DNA of 64,000 nt from Pelagomonas calceolata (Eukaryota > Sar > Pelagophyceae > Pelagomonadales > Pelagomonadaceae). The notes under the pieces were generated by a model. It saw only the letters and a list, made by a program, of their open reading frames with translations, ran no database searches and was not told where the DNA came from. The position numbers and the translations under genes are program-made. Location: NCBI GenBank assembly GCA_918797485.1, contig CAKKNE010000002.1:6042501-6106500 (forward strand), in the 5' to 3' direction. Within the stretch, counting starts at the first letter, position 1, and every line of letters begins with the position of its first letter. Shown here piece after piece: positions 1 through 9,344 of this stretch.

Positions 1-334
1 GCGCCACTTCGGCGTTCGTCTTCCGCGGGCGCGCGGGCGCCGCGCGTGCGGTCGCTGGGCGCCGCGGCGCCGGGGCACCCTCGCGGCCATCGCTGCGGCC
101 GCCGCCGAGGCCGTCGCCGCGCGGCTTAAAGTTGGGGGGCGCCACTTCCATGACCTTCAGCAAATCGATGTGCGTCGTAAAGGTGCCGCCGCGCTCGTTT
201 TTGATGAAGGCTTGCCCAATGCTCTCGTGCAGCTGCTGCACCACCCATAGTTGCTCGTTCGGGTGACCAATGCGCACAACCTTGGCACCTGGCTGCACCG
301 CCGCGGCATCATCATTGCGGGGCCTCATCTCCAT
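1..334 (-). CDS. Partial unknown protein, runs off left edge
   Basis: Read from an ATG at 334 (a second at 328), the minus frame stays open to the window edge, about 111 codons. The start reads MEMRPRNDDAAAV, followed by a compact, non-repetitive stretch with KVVRIGHPNEQLWVVQQ and FIKNERGGTFTTHIDLL. It then turns into an Arg/Pro/Ala-rich tail that is cut off by the edge. I recognise no family. It is supported by balanced amino-acid composition in the first 75 residues, unlike the Arg-rich shadow frames opposite. The product and the C-terminus cannot be judged from here. Confidence 0.5.
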   Translation of the reverse strand, partial: MEMRPRNDDAAAVQPGAKVVRIGHPNEQLWVVQQLHESIGQAFIKNERGGTFTTHIDLLKVMEVAPPNFKPRGDGLGGGRSDGREGAPAPRRPATARAAPARPRKTNAEVA

Positions 335-555
335 GGTGCGACAGTTGTATCGGCAGCCCGGCGGCTTGCTTGTTTTGCAGCGCCGCGAGAGCCAGAGCGT
401 TCGGCTTGCCAGTTCCGGCTCGTCCGCGAGCCTGGGGGAAGAGACCTCGGCCGCGCCACGGTACTTGTCCGCACGTCCTAGATGTACCAAAACGGAGCGG
501 GGCCCAAGCTGGGGCGCGGCGTGGCCGCGGACGTGCCGACGACGGCGCGGAGTTG

Positions 556-1848
556 CTACAAATACTTAGTCGTCCGCGTCGCGAGCATGCTCGCCAGCAG
601 CGGCCGCGAGATGGCCCCGGCCGTCTCGGGCCGCCGCGTGTCCCGAAGCGACGTCGACGCGGTCGGCGCCTTCCCCGTCGCGGGCCGCCGTCCGAGTGGC
701 GGCTGCGGCTTCTTCATGATGGGACTCCGCCGCCGCGGCCCGGGCCGCCGCGCGGCCTCCAACAGATCAGGCGGCGGCGGGAACGTCAGCTCGCGCAGCT
801 GCGCCACGACCTTCAGCTGGAGGCGGATCTCGTCGCCCACCTTCGGGCGCCTTGATCCGGGCGACGCCGCCGCGGACTGTGCGCGCGTGACAGACGACGC
901 CGCCTTCGCCGTCCTCCCGACGGTCCGCGGCCGCGTCGTCGCCTTCAGCGCGTCGTCGAGCCGCGCCCTCAGCCCCCTATCAAAGGCGTCCAACAACGAG
1001 CGCAGCTCGGCCTGTTCCTGGAAGTCCTGGTTGTAGTCGGACCGGGCTTTGACCAGTTTCCGCTTCGCTCCCCTTATTTCGGCTTGGAGCGTCAATACTT
1101 CGGGAGATGGCACGGCCTCCTCTTCCGCGGCGGGCGCGGGCGCTTCGGCCGCCTCGAAGGTGTCCGCGTTCAGCTCGCGCAGGCGCTGCTGCAATTGGTC
1201 GCGTTTCTGTTTTTCGGCGACCAACTCCGCGATGAGCTCCTTGCGCGCCCTGCACGCCTTCGCGGCGCGCTCGCGCGCGACCTTATTTATGGAAGCCAGC
1301 TTCTCGGCCTGCTTCTTGTAGAGGTCGAGCGTGTCCCGCGACCAGGCCAGGTCCCGTTCGCCCTCCTCGCTCCGGTCGATCCAGCCGAGGCACCGCTCGT
1401 TCCGCGCCTTGCGCATCGCCTCGACCTCCTTGTAGGCGTGCTTGATGCGCGTCGCGAAGGACCGCTGCAGCGACTCCTCCTGGCCCTCGCACAACTCGTC
1501 GCAGCGCGCCTTCGACTCGACGACGGACTCCTGGACCTCGCCGTGCAGCTCGCCGAGCGTCGCGAGCCACCTCGGCACCTTCTCGGAACTTTCGCGCACG
1601 ATGGCCGCCGAGTCGTGCTCGCCCTTGCGCGCCCGTTCGGCGGCGCTCAACCGCGCGTCGCGCTTGTTTTGCTCGATGCGCAGCAGCGTCTCGGTCTCCT
1701 TGACCTCTCTTGCCAAGGCCTCGAGGCGCGCGTCGTAGGTCAGCGCTCTCCGCTTCAGGCCGCGGAGCTTGACGCGGTCGACGGGCGGCCGCTGCGACGC
1801 GAGCAGCGAGTCGGAGCTGCCCCGGCTGGCGCGACTGATGCGGCTCAT
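556..1848 (-). CDS. Coiled-coil protein, function unknown
   Basis: A single-exon frame of 430 residues starting MSRISRASRGSSDS. Residues about 25-240 are almost wholly charged heptad-type helix (ALAREVKETETLLRIEQNK, AEKQKRDQLQQRLREL), i.e. a long coiled coil. A second shorter helix follows at about 260-300. The last 110 residues are basic and rich in Pro, Arg and Thr (RPRTVGRTAKAA, RRPETAGAISRP), a composition common in microtubule or axoneme-associated proteins, but that link is only inference. It is divergently arranged with the gene at 2281, sharing 432 bp of upstream DNA. No enzymatic motif is visible. Confidence 0.75.
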   Translation of the reverse strand: MSRISRASRGSSDSLLASQRPPVDRVKLRGLKRRALTYDARLEALAREVKETETLLRIEQNKRDARLSAAERARKGEHDSAAIVRESSEKVPRWLATLGELHGEVQESVVESKARCDELCEGQEESLQRSFATRIKHAYKEVEAMRKARNERCLGWIDRSEEGERDLAWSRDTLDLYKKQAEKLASINKVARERAAKACRARKELIAELVAEKQKRDQLQQRLRELNADTFEAAEAPAPAAEEEAVPSPEVLTLQAEIRGAKRKLVKARSDYNQDFQEQAELRSLLDAFDRGLRARLDDALKATTRPRTVGRTAKAASSVTRAQSAAASPGSRRPKVGDEIRLQLKVVAQLRELTFPPPPDLLEAARRPGPRRRSPIMKKPQPPLGRRPATGKAPTASTSLRDTRRPETAGAISRPLLASMLATRTTKYL

Positions 1849-2280
1849 CGTCTGTTCCTCGACGAGGCTGCCTTGCGTCTCCGCGCGCGGCGGTGGCGTC
1901 CCTGGGAGGCAGCTCTGCAGAGGTTGCTTGATGAGGGCTTCTTAGCTGCCCCAGCTGTCTTTTCTGTCGACGCGTGGCTCGACGAGTTCCTGCCTTCGCG
2001 CGTGCGGTCCTCCTCCCGCAAAAAGCGGCGGCTCCCGGAGCGCGTCCAGGCGGCGTTGTTGGAGATGAGCGCGGCGCTTCGCGGCGGCCGACGAAAGTCC
2101 GGACACTGGACGGAGTGATCGGACGATGTCCGGACGGATCAGACGCGGCCGCGGCACTCCCCTTAACGTGCGGGTCTGGCTCAGTGGCTCGGTCCATGCA
2201 CACAAAAAGCGGCCCCGGCTGGCAGTGGGAACCCGGTCCAAGCCCGTGGGAGGCGTCGACGCGACGCCATCGACGCAGCG
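1849..2280. other. Shared upstream region of two divergent genes
   Basis: This stretch separates the start codons of the coiled-coil gene (minus) and the acidic protein gene (plus). It is GC-rich. Frames that stay open here are Arg-rich or shadows. Near 2256-2280 it carries the CGCCATCGACGC string that is also the core of the introner elements. I see no clear promoter element. Confidence 0.5.
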
Positions 2281-3345
2281 ATGGCCGACGCGGCTGCCCC
2301 GCCCGAGACGAAGGCGGAGGAGAGCAAGGCCGATGGGGCCAAGGCAGCAGAGCCTGAGGCAAAAGAGGCGCCGCCGCCCGAGGGCGCCGTCGAGGATAAG
2401 CCCGCCGCGGACGCACCGGCGCCCGCGCCCGGCGAGGAGCCGGATGAGCTCGACGCGCGGACGGAGCGCAAGCTCCACCGCGCGGCCAAGGCCGTCTTCG
2501 GGAAGGGGCGGAAGATCAGGAAGAAGGTCAAGGTCGTGAAGAGCGTGCACTGGCGGGACAAGCGCCCCGTGAGCGTGGGGAACTGGGCCGTGCCCGAGCA
2601 CCTGTGGAAGGTGCAGGATATTGATGAATGGGACCGCGACGACCTCCAGGCGTACTTCGAGAAGTTCGTGCTGACGGACGGCACGATCACCGACGAGGAC
2701 CGGGATAAATTAAGGAACAAGATCAAGTTCCTCGCGAAGGCGTCGACGTCCGACTTCCACCGGCCGATGCGCGACTGCTGCGTCGAGCGGCGCGTGAACG
2801 AGGCCGCCGCGGACCTGGCCTGCCACCGGACGCAAAAGCTGGAAGACAAGTGCATCGTCAAGCGGTCGGAAGACCAGACCTTCTTCATCCCGCAGCTCAA
2901 CATCGAGGTGGCCATGAAGAAGCTCGCGATGATGGGCGACGGCAAGACGGAGCGCGAGAAGCTCCAGGCCGTCGAGGCGCGGCGCCGGGCCATGGGCTCG
3001 CGCGGCTCGCAGGGGGGCGCCGAGGAGGCCAAGGACGACGGCCTCATGTCGCCCATCTCCGAGGGCGGCCGGAGCGACGGCTCCGACCCGCAGTCGCCGA
3101 TCTCCGACGTGTCCGAGGGCGAGGAGGGCTCGCGGCCGGGGTCGCGCGCGCCCTCGCTCCGGTCCGAGGGGTCGCGGCCGGCGTCGCGCGCGCCGTCCGA
3201 GGGCTCGCGGCCGCGGTCGCGGGCGGAGTCGATCACGGACGAAATCCGCCAGGAGATCGCCAACAGCATCGACGACGAGTCCGTCGCGCCGGAGACGCCC
3301 GTCGGGAAGAGCAACATGGACAAGTTCGACGAGTACTTGAAGTAA
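2281..3345 (+). CDS. Unknown acidic protein with Ser-Arg-Pro repeats
   Basis: An intronless frame of 354 residues. Residues 1-60 are Ala/Glu/Pro-rich. Residues about 60-230 form a compact region (RKIRKKVKVVKSVHW, VGNWAVPEHLWKVQDIDEWDRDD, CHRTQKLEDKC) that looks folded but matches nothing I know. The tail has four to five copies of a short SRPxSRAPS-type repeat, mirrored in the DNA as repeats at about 3130-3230, and ends DKFDEYLK. The start at 2281 is the first ATG and is directly followed by the Ala-rich leader. The protein is probably cytosolic: I see no signal peptide or membrane segment. Confidence 0.75.
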   Translation: MADAAAPPETKAEESKADGAKAAEPEAKEAPPPEGAVEDKPAADAPAPAPGEEPDELDARTERKLHRAAKAVFGKGRKIRKKVKVVKSVHWRDKRPVSVGNWAVPEHLWKVQDIDEWDRDDLQAYFEKFVLTDGTITDEDRDKLRNKIKFLAKASTSDFHRPMRDCCVERRVNEAAADLACHRTQKLEDKCIVKRSEDQTFFIPQLNIEVAMKKLAMMGDGKTEREKLQAVEARRRAMGSRGSQGGAEEAKDDGLMSPISEGGRSDGSDPQSPISDVSEGEEGSRPGSRAPSLRSEGSRPASRAPSEGSRPRSRAESITDEIRQEIANSIDDESVAPETPVGKSNMDKFDEYLK

Positions 3346-3357
3346 TTATGTGTTTGT

Positions 3358-3407
3358 TAGACTTTGGCCTCGGCGATCGCCTTCACGATGTCGCTGATCT
3401 CCGGCTT
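3358..3407 (-). pseudogene. Duplicated 3' end of the TPI gene
   Basis: About 50 bp copy of 3846-3896, the last codons and stop of the cupin-TPI gene, lying about 490 bp further downstream on the same strand. It still encodes [16 protein letters not shown] plus a stop. The two base differences I see within the codons are both synonymous. Left of it the sequence is unrelated. It may be a duplication relic or an unused alternative last exon: a CGAG precedes the copied codons on the minus strand. Confidence 0.75.
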
Positions 3408-3425
3408 TTCTCGGACGTGTCCCGA

Positions 3426-3609
3426 GGCGTCCGGGCGGCGCCGCGGCGAGCTCCGACGAGTGAGGGGTTGAGCCAAGGGACGCGGCCTCACACATCGAGA
3501 TGTCGATGTGTGAGGCCGCGGTCCGGGCCGCGATTCCGCCATAGGACTACCGGCGGTCCTCTGGCGCGCTCTGGGGCGTCCGGGCGGTGCCCCGGACAGC
3601 TCCGACGAG
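3426..3609. repeat. 35-bp direct repeats flanking a perfect hairpin
   Basis: Two similar 35-bp direct repeats at 3426-3460 and 3575-3609 (shared core GGCGTCCGGGCGG and AGCTCCGACGAG) flank a perfect hairpin. The hairpin arms at 3481-3498 and 3503-3520 are exact 18-bp complements around the 4-base loop GATG, and the pairing continues past one bulged base. There is no coding frame between. The arrangement resembles a small foldback element or a structured RNA. Confidence 0.7.
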
Positions 3610-3845
3610 CGATGTGTCCGGAGGACTGGAATTCTAGACTTTCCGAATTTTGCGGGTTTTTCCAGCGCAATTTTAAGTTTGGTTAGAGCGCGCGCGTGCC
3701 GTTCGCTGGGGAGCTAAGTCCGAGCTTAGTCCAGAGACTACACGTACAAAGTCGAGGCTGTCGAGCGGCAGCTGCGCGCGGAGGACCCCATACGTACGCC
3801 ATCGACGCGCCGTAGTAGTATTACTAAGTTGACGACCGAGCTTTA

Positions 3846-6066
3846 TTATACTTTGGCCTCGGCGATCGCCTTCACGATGTCACTGATCTCCGGCTTGAGC
3901 GACGCGCCGCCCACCAAGAAGCCGTCGATGTCCGGGAACGAAGAGAGTTCCGGCGCGTTGCCCGCATTTGCGCTTCCTCCGTATTGGATGCGGATCGCGT
4001 CGGCCGTGGCGCGGTCGACGTTCGCGGCGATCCAGTCGCGGATGCCCTTGTCTGCGCGGGATTGAGACGTGGTGGCACGCCATCGACGCGTAAAAAGTGA
4101 AGGACGCGGATCACGCACGCGTCTCCTGCGCCTGCTCGGGCGTCGCGGCCACACCCGTGCCGATGGCCCAGACCTGCGACGCGGAAGTTCATCGCGGTGT
4201 CATTGATTGGGACACTGATTTCAAGAGACTGGCTCGTAGGCGATGACGACGCGCGACTTGTCCTCCAAGGCCTTCAGGATCGGCACGATCTGTGTGGAAA
4301 TCAAATTTCAGGCGCCACGCCATTGACGCGACATGGTCCCCATAACTTCATCTGCTCGATGGCGTGGAGCTTCCACGCCATCGATGCGACGTCGTCCCTG
4401 TAACTGCTGCAGCTATGGCGTGGAGGTTCTCCGTAATAATTCGGACCTAACTGACCGGTTGATTTCCACACAGGCGACAACGTCCGTGAGCTGATCGGCG
4501 CATTCGCTGAGGACCTGTGCATAAATCAAAAGTTCACGGCGCGTTCGCGCTGAATCGTCGCGTCGACCTCCACGCCATCGACGCGACGCCTGCTCGATGG
4601 CGTGGCGATACTGGTTCCTCACCGCTCGACGGAGCCAACACGCCCGCGTCATCGCCGAGAAATGACTTAGTGAAGAATTATCGGGTGGACCCGACTCACT
4701 GGTTGATTTGTGCACAGCAAAGGACCGCTTGAATCCCCTTCTGTCGAATCGACAGCGGCTCGCCGATGCAGAAGACGCAATTTAGCCCCTGGTCCAAAAT
4801 ATACTGGAGCTTCGTCGCCATGAGCTGGTTGGACTCGGCCGGCGTGGGCAGGCCGAATTCTCCGCGCCGTTCGCTGTGGCCGATGAGCACCCACCCGAGG
4901 CCCAGGTCTTGGATTTGATCAACCGACATCTCTCCGGTGTAGGCGCCGCAGCCCTTGAAGTTACAGTTTTGCGGAGCTACATGGACACCAGGCGTGAAGT
5001 TGTCCTTGACGAGAGCAACATGTAAATTCGACGGACACACATAAACATCACATTTTTCGAGGTACGGCGCGACGCCGTCGAAGTTCCGGCAGAGCTCGTC
5101 GAGCGACGACGCGGTGGCGGGGTTGCACTTCCAGTTGCCGCCGACGATCGGTCGTCGTTTGCCGCCCGCGTGCGACACAGATGGCGCCGGTGCCGCGGCT
5201 GAAGTGGTCTCCTTGCCGACGACGACTGATACCTGCGCGGATCAAAGTCAACGCCATCGACGCGACCACTGGCTGATTTTCGCACAGACTGTGACCGCTT
5301 TGACCGCGGACGCCACGTCGTAGCGGCCGGTCCAGCCGCGGGGCAAGGCGACCGTGTCGCCGGCGACGCAGCGCACGGCCGAGCCGTCCGCGTTCGTCAC
5401 GAACATCTCGCCGCTCAGCACGTAGATCGACTCCGTCGTCGCCTTGTCGCGGACCTCCACGGGGCCCGGCTGGCGCGTCCAGACCCGCACGGCCGTGTCG
5501 CCTGCCTTGTAGATGTCGCCGTCGGACATTTGCGACGGCGTCGCGATGACGGGGGACGTGGACCTGCCGTCGTCTGCATGCGTGTGCACGGCCCAGACCT
5601 TGTGGAGGTCCTTCTGCACGTCCCATCGGCCCGACCAGCCGCGCGGCAGCACTACGACGTCGCCGGCCGCAAAGCGATGCCGCGTGCCGTCTTCTTCATC
5701 CACGGAGCCTTCGCCTTCAAGCATGATAAACCACTCCGTTGATGTGCGCGGCGCCGGGCTGAGCCAGCCGCCTTCGCTACATGACCACGACCCCACGGCC
5801 ACGTCTCCCAATTTGACGAGGGGCCGCGTCGCGTCAACGGGCGCGCCAACATCGGTGTTCGCGCGTGGGCCCTTGACCGTGAGCTTATCTCTCGCGAAGT
5901 AGCTCGGCGGGGCGTGCGTCAGCCAGTTGTGGCCGCCGATGACGGCGCGGCGGTGGTCGTCCACAGCAGCGATTGCTGGCGCGGACGGCGGTGCAGCGAC
6001 TGGCTTCTTCCAGAGTTGCAGTGCATTGGTTGTGACGAGCAACGCTGCGGCTGCGAGTGTGTGCAT
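3846..6066 (-). CDS. Cupin(2x)-triosephosphate isomerase fusion
   Basis: Six exons on the minus strand: 6066-5290, 5232-4726, 4514-4482, 4289-4230, 4173-4119 and 4051-3846. The protein is about 545 residues. Residues 1-20 look like a signal or transit leader. About 60-255 hold two tandem Cupin_3-type beta-barrels ([12 protein letters not shown]...[24 protein letters not shown]...[13 protein letters not shown]). Exon 2 then continues in frame into a whole [11 protein letters not shown], the catalytic His in LIGHSERR, the catalytic Glu in AYEPVWAIGTG, the YGGS phosphate loop and [14 protein letters not shown] interconverts dihydroxyacetone phosphate and glyceraldehyde 3-phosphate; the cupin substrate is unknown. 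All introns join in phase and restore conserved TPI residues. Introns 2 and 3 are introner elements, and introns 1, 4 and 5 look like shrunken ones. Both TPI activity and the fusion are well supported by the reading frame. Confidence 0.85.
4290..4473 (-). mobile_element. Introner element forming TPI intron 3
   Basis: Ends are CTGTGTGGAAATCAA and its reverse complement. The intron spans 4481-4290: its GT comes from the flanking target copy (GTTGTCGC, decayed against ATCGTGCC on the far side) and its AG from the element end. The interior belongs to a second subfamily, shared with the copy at 37598, which has repeated CGCCATCGA/TCGATGGCG stems. The poor target-site match suggests the oldest of the nine copies. 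Confidence 0.85.
4515..4717 (-). mobile_element. Introner element forming TPI intron 2
   Basis: The ends have drifted to CTGTGCAT and GTGCACAG. The intron spans 4725-4515. The flanking 8-mers read GTCCTTTG and GTCCTCAG on the gene strand, two mismatches. The interior has the common subfamily sequence, with the 12-bp inverted pair CCACGCCATCGA / TCGATGGCGTGG. It is inserted in the same orientation as the gene. Confidence 0.85.
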
Positions 6067-7271
6067 TGCAGTTGCAGCCTGCAGAGAGCGCTGCTGTCTA
6101 CAGCGTTGACGGTGTTGCTTGCTGGAAAATCAAAGCGATTGGCAGCGTCTATAACTAGGACGCTTATCACGCAAGTCCACGTCACGGTGGACGAATGCGC
6201 CCGTAAGTCGCCGCACAAGCGGTGATGAAAAGGGACGCTTAGTTTTGGTGCGGGGTGCGGGACCGCACTCGTCCAACAAACGCGTCGAGGGCTGCATTCC
6301 GGCCTTTGGCATCTCCCCCCAACGGCTTAGACGCGTACGACACGACCCCGTCCGACTGGAAGCGTGCTGGCTCGAACTGGTGACGGGTCCTGACAAAACA
6401 GAGCGGGTTCTTCGGACGGGTACTACGTGGTCACGGCCGTGTCCGTTTGGCGAGTGTTAGACCCCCTTCCCCCCCTCGCGCCGCTCGTCGGTTTAGGAAA
6501 CTCGCCGTAGTCGGCGCAGACCGGGCGGCGGTTGCTCCTGGCCCCCACATTGTAGACGAGGTCGGCGCCTTGACATCCTGAACCATGAGTGGCCGTCGTC
6601 GAGGCGGCGGGGGTGGGTCTCGCGCGTCGTCGACGCGAACCGTGCCGGAGGAGCTGCGTAGGGGTCGTGGCCGTTCCGAAAGTCCTGGAGCCGCCTCGGC
6701 ACGCCGTCGACCATGCCGCCGTCGCCGCGTCGGTGGTGGACCGGCGCCTACGCGGGTAGGTCGGCGGCGGCGTCCGTCCGAGGTCGCAACAGCCAACGCG
6801 GGGCGCGCCGTCCGCGGCGCGTCTTGGTCCTCACGCGACGGAGCGGTCCTTTCGCAGCGGGAGACGTCGGCAGCGCCGGCGGGGGCCCACGACGCGCGCC
6901 GTGCGTGCTCGCTCAGCGTGATGGGCAGCCTGCGCGGCCGCTCGCGGGTGTCGAAGGCAGTGGACACTATGGGAGCCAATTTCCGCTCACCGGCAGCCGC
7001 CTCCAGCCCGATCAGGGCCCGGACGTGTCACCTGAGACACGCCGGACCCACGCGCTGGACCGTCGGGCACGCAGGTGCGGTAGGGCACCGCGTTTCATCC
7101 GCTTTGCCCTGCTGCCCCTCTCCCAAAATCTGTGCAGGAGAGCTGCTGCGGTGCAATTGGGCAACTCGAAGTCCGCAGGCACCCCCTAGGCCACCCCGTT
7201 GTCGTGGGGGGCCGCTAGGCCGGCTAGGCGACCCGCCAAAATGGGGCCCAGCAGCAGGGCCGCCAGCAGCC
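6067..7271. other. Intergenic, long open but doubtful frames
   Basis: This region holds the upstream DNA of the cupin-TPI gene (minus) and of the HNH gene (plus). The plus frame of the HNH gene stays open back to 6585, but the translation there is Arg/Gly/Ala-rich low complexity typical of GC-rich shadow frames, so I leave it out. The 6067-6240 part is less GC-rich. No repeat or RNA gene was recognised. Confidence 0.5.
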
Positions 7272-9344
7272 ATGAGTAACTGGCAACGAGGGCACTGCCG
7301 AGCGCTGTGCGCAGCCATGATTCCTTCACCGATGACAGGAAACCAGCCGCAGTGCCCACATGACCAGTGCGTCGACGCCTGCGGGCAAGACTGCGGCGCG
7401 GAGACGCACCGGCGACGCAAAAGAGGGCGGAGGTTTGGCACTGATGGAAGAGCCTTCTCGCCGCGCGCCGGACCCCACGAGGCGCAGCAGCGGCCGCGCG
7501 ACGCTCTCGCAGCACTCTCCGCCGCCGTCGCGGACAACGAGCCGCGGCCGCGTACAAACGGCCCGCGCGAGCCCGTCGGCATCGAAAACCCCGGGGCGCC
7601 TGCACTGGTCGAGGCCGCCGTGCCGCCGCCGCCGCCGCCACAGCCCGCGGTCGCCGCGCCGCCCGCTGCGCGCGTGTTATCGGCGCCGACGGGCGGCGGC
7701 GCCGTCGAGGCCGCCCTGTCCGCTTTGCAGTTCAGCCCGCGCACGTTCGAGCGGCGTCTCAAAGCCGCGAGTTTTCGCGGCAACCCCGACGATGGGACTC
7801 AGTGCGCGATAGACCCGCTCTCCTGCCAGTTCGCGACGTCGCCGCACTACACGCCCACGGGTGCTGCGTTCGAGGAGGCGGTGAAGACCCAGCTGCGCAT
7901 GGACATCGTGTGCAACGTCCACGCTATTGCCGACGAAGTCTATGCCTGTGTGCGGAGTGGCCGCCACGCGGACCTAGGGCTACTCCGTCGTTTCGTCGAG
8001 TCGACTGTACTGTCTGGCCCCGGACCGGCGGCTTTGGCGGCGCACGCGCCGCACCCTCTCGGCCCTGCCACTGCCTACGAAGCCTCGGTTGAAGCGCACG
8101 ACTTCGCGCCGAAGCTGGCGGCTCTGGCGCTCCTCGAGACGAACTTCGACATCTACTACGCAGCCACGGACCCTGGCGACGCCCCGGCGTCGGTCGTAGC
8201 TCCAGCGGAGGTAGTGGTGGATGACGTGGACTGGTCCGAGCGGCGTCGGCTTCTCGAGGCCGCGCTTTTGAGGAAACGGGAGCGTGCCGACCAATCTCGA
8301 AACACCTGGGCACAAAAGCGTGATGAAGGGACGGCTTCGCGGGGCGGACTGAGCGACAGGTGCGGCGCATCGGGCGCGGTCCTTTTTCGGGAGTTCTGCC
8401 CGATGGGCTGTGCTCCGACGGGTTTTCAGAGGGTGGCGTGCGGCGCGAGCCTCTGCGACGCGTCGGGCAAGTTGGTGCAACGCCCTTTCTGCAAGGAGGG
8501 CTGCCCGGCGACGGACACTCATGTGGCGTGTGGCAGTGCCCTCTGCGACGTGTCGGGGGTGCGACGCGATTACTGCACGATGGGCTGCCCGGCGACGGAC
8601 ACTCATGTGGCGTGCGGTCATGGCCTCTGCAACGCGTCGGGCTCGCGGGTCCAACGGCACTGGTGTACGGCGCGCTGCCCGGCGACTGGCTCTCGGGTGG
8701 CGTGCGGTGGTGGCCTCTGCCCCGGCGAGGACGGCCAGTACCGGCGGAGGCACTGGTGCCGCTGTGACGACGTTCGGTGCGGCGGCGGCTTCTGTGAGAG
8801 GTCGCACAAGCGGCGCGGGGAGTGCATGTGCGGCGACCTCCGCTGCGGATTTAATAAGCCTCGGCACCTTATTGGGCGGATGATCAACAAGGCCTTCGCC
8901 CCGAACCTGACGAACGACCAGATCGACGTGGGCCTCGGGTACACCGCGAAGCAGCTGCGGGAGGCGTTGCTCAAGACGTCGCCGTGGGACGAGGCGACGA
9001 CGATCGACAAGTGGAACCGAGGCGAGCTGCAGGTCGACCACATCTTCCCCCTCGCGCGGTTCCGTGATCGGGGCGCGTTCGTCGACGCGAACGGCATGCC
9101 GACGCCGCTTGCGTTCGAGGCTAACGCGCTCTGGAACCTCCAGCTGCTGGAGGCGGCCGTCAACAACGAAAAGTCGGACTCGTACACCGCGACGTGCGCG
9201 GCCGGCCTGGCGCAGCGGAAGGCCTGCTTCGTGGCCGCGCGCGGCGGCACGGCGTCGTTCGACTTCGCGCGCTACCTCGAGCTCCTCGTCGCGGACGTCC
9301 GCGCCGGCAACCACTCCATCGGCGCCCCGGCCAAAGAGCCCTAG
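7272..9344 (+). CDS. Cys-repeat protein with C-terminal HNH nuclease
   Basis: From the ATG at 7272 the frame gives about 690 residues; it is open from 6585, so the true start is uncertain. The first 250 residues are Pro/Ala-rich with a CPHDQCVDACGQDC cluster. A folded middle follows. Then come five tandem Cys-rich units of about 30 residues (GCPATDTHVACG, LCDASG, RPFC), spaced like zinc knuckles, at about 8395-8840. The last 170 residues carry an HNH endonuclease signature: LQVDHIFPLARF, then NALWNLQLLEAAVNNEKSD, which supplies the His-Asn-Asn/Lys set. A 32-bp stretch is repeated exactly 84 bp apart (8500 and 8584), so the array expanded recently. Likely a DNA-cutting or DNA-binding protein; its host role is unknown, and origin from a mobile or viral source is possible but unproven. 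Confidence 0.65.
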   Translation: MSNWQRGHCRALCAAMIPSPMTGNQPQCPHDQCVDACGQDCGAETHRRRKRGRRFGTDGRAFSPRAGPHEAQQRPRDALAALSAAVADNEPRPRTNGPREPVGIENPGAPALVEAAVPPPPPPQPAVAAPPAARVLSAPTGGGAVEAALSALQFSPRTFERRLKAASFRGNPDDGTQCAIDPLSCQFATSPHYTPTGAAFEEAVKTQLRMDIVCNVHAIADEVYACVRSGRHADLGLLRRFVESTVLSGPGPAALAAHAPHPLGPATAYEASVEAHDFAPKLAALALLETNFDIYYAATDPGDAPASVVAPAEVVVDDVDWSERRRLLEAALLRKRERADQSRNTWAQKRDEGTASRGGLSDRCGASGAVLFREFCPMGCAPTGFQRVACGASLCDASGKLVQRPFCKEGCPATDTHVACGSALCDVSGVRRDYCTMGCPATDTHVACGHGLCNASGSRVQRHWCTARCPATGSRVACGGGLCPGEDGQYRRRHWCRCDDVRCGGGFCERSHKRRGECMCGDLRCGFNKPRHLIGRMINKAFAPNLTNDQIDVGLGYTAKQLREALLKTSPWDEATTIDKWNRGELQVDHIFPLARFRDRGAFVDANGMPTPLAFEANALWNLQLLEAAVNNEKSDSYTATCAAGLAQRKACFVAARGGTASFDFARYLELLVADVRAGNHSIGAPAKEP

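Noticed and set aside
6585-7271. Upstream in-frame extension of the HNH gene (230 codons)
   Set aside because: The translation is Arg/Gly/Ser low complexity like shadow frames in this GC-rich DNA, with no domain; I use a later ATG and state the uncertainty.
8395-8840. CRISPR-like spaced repeats
   Set aside because: These are in-frame coding repeats of a Cys-rich protein, with diverged spacing; nothing CRISPR-like occurs in the window.
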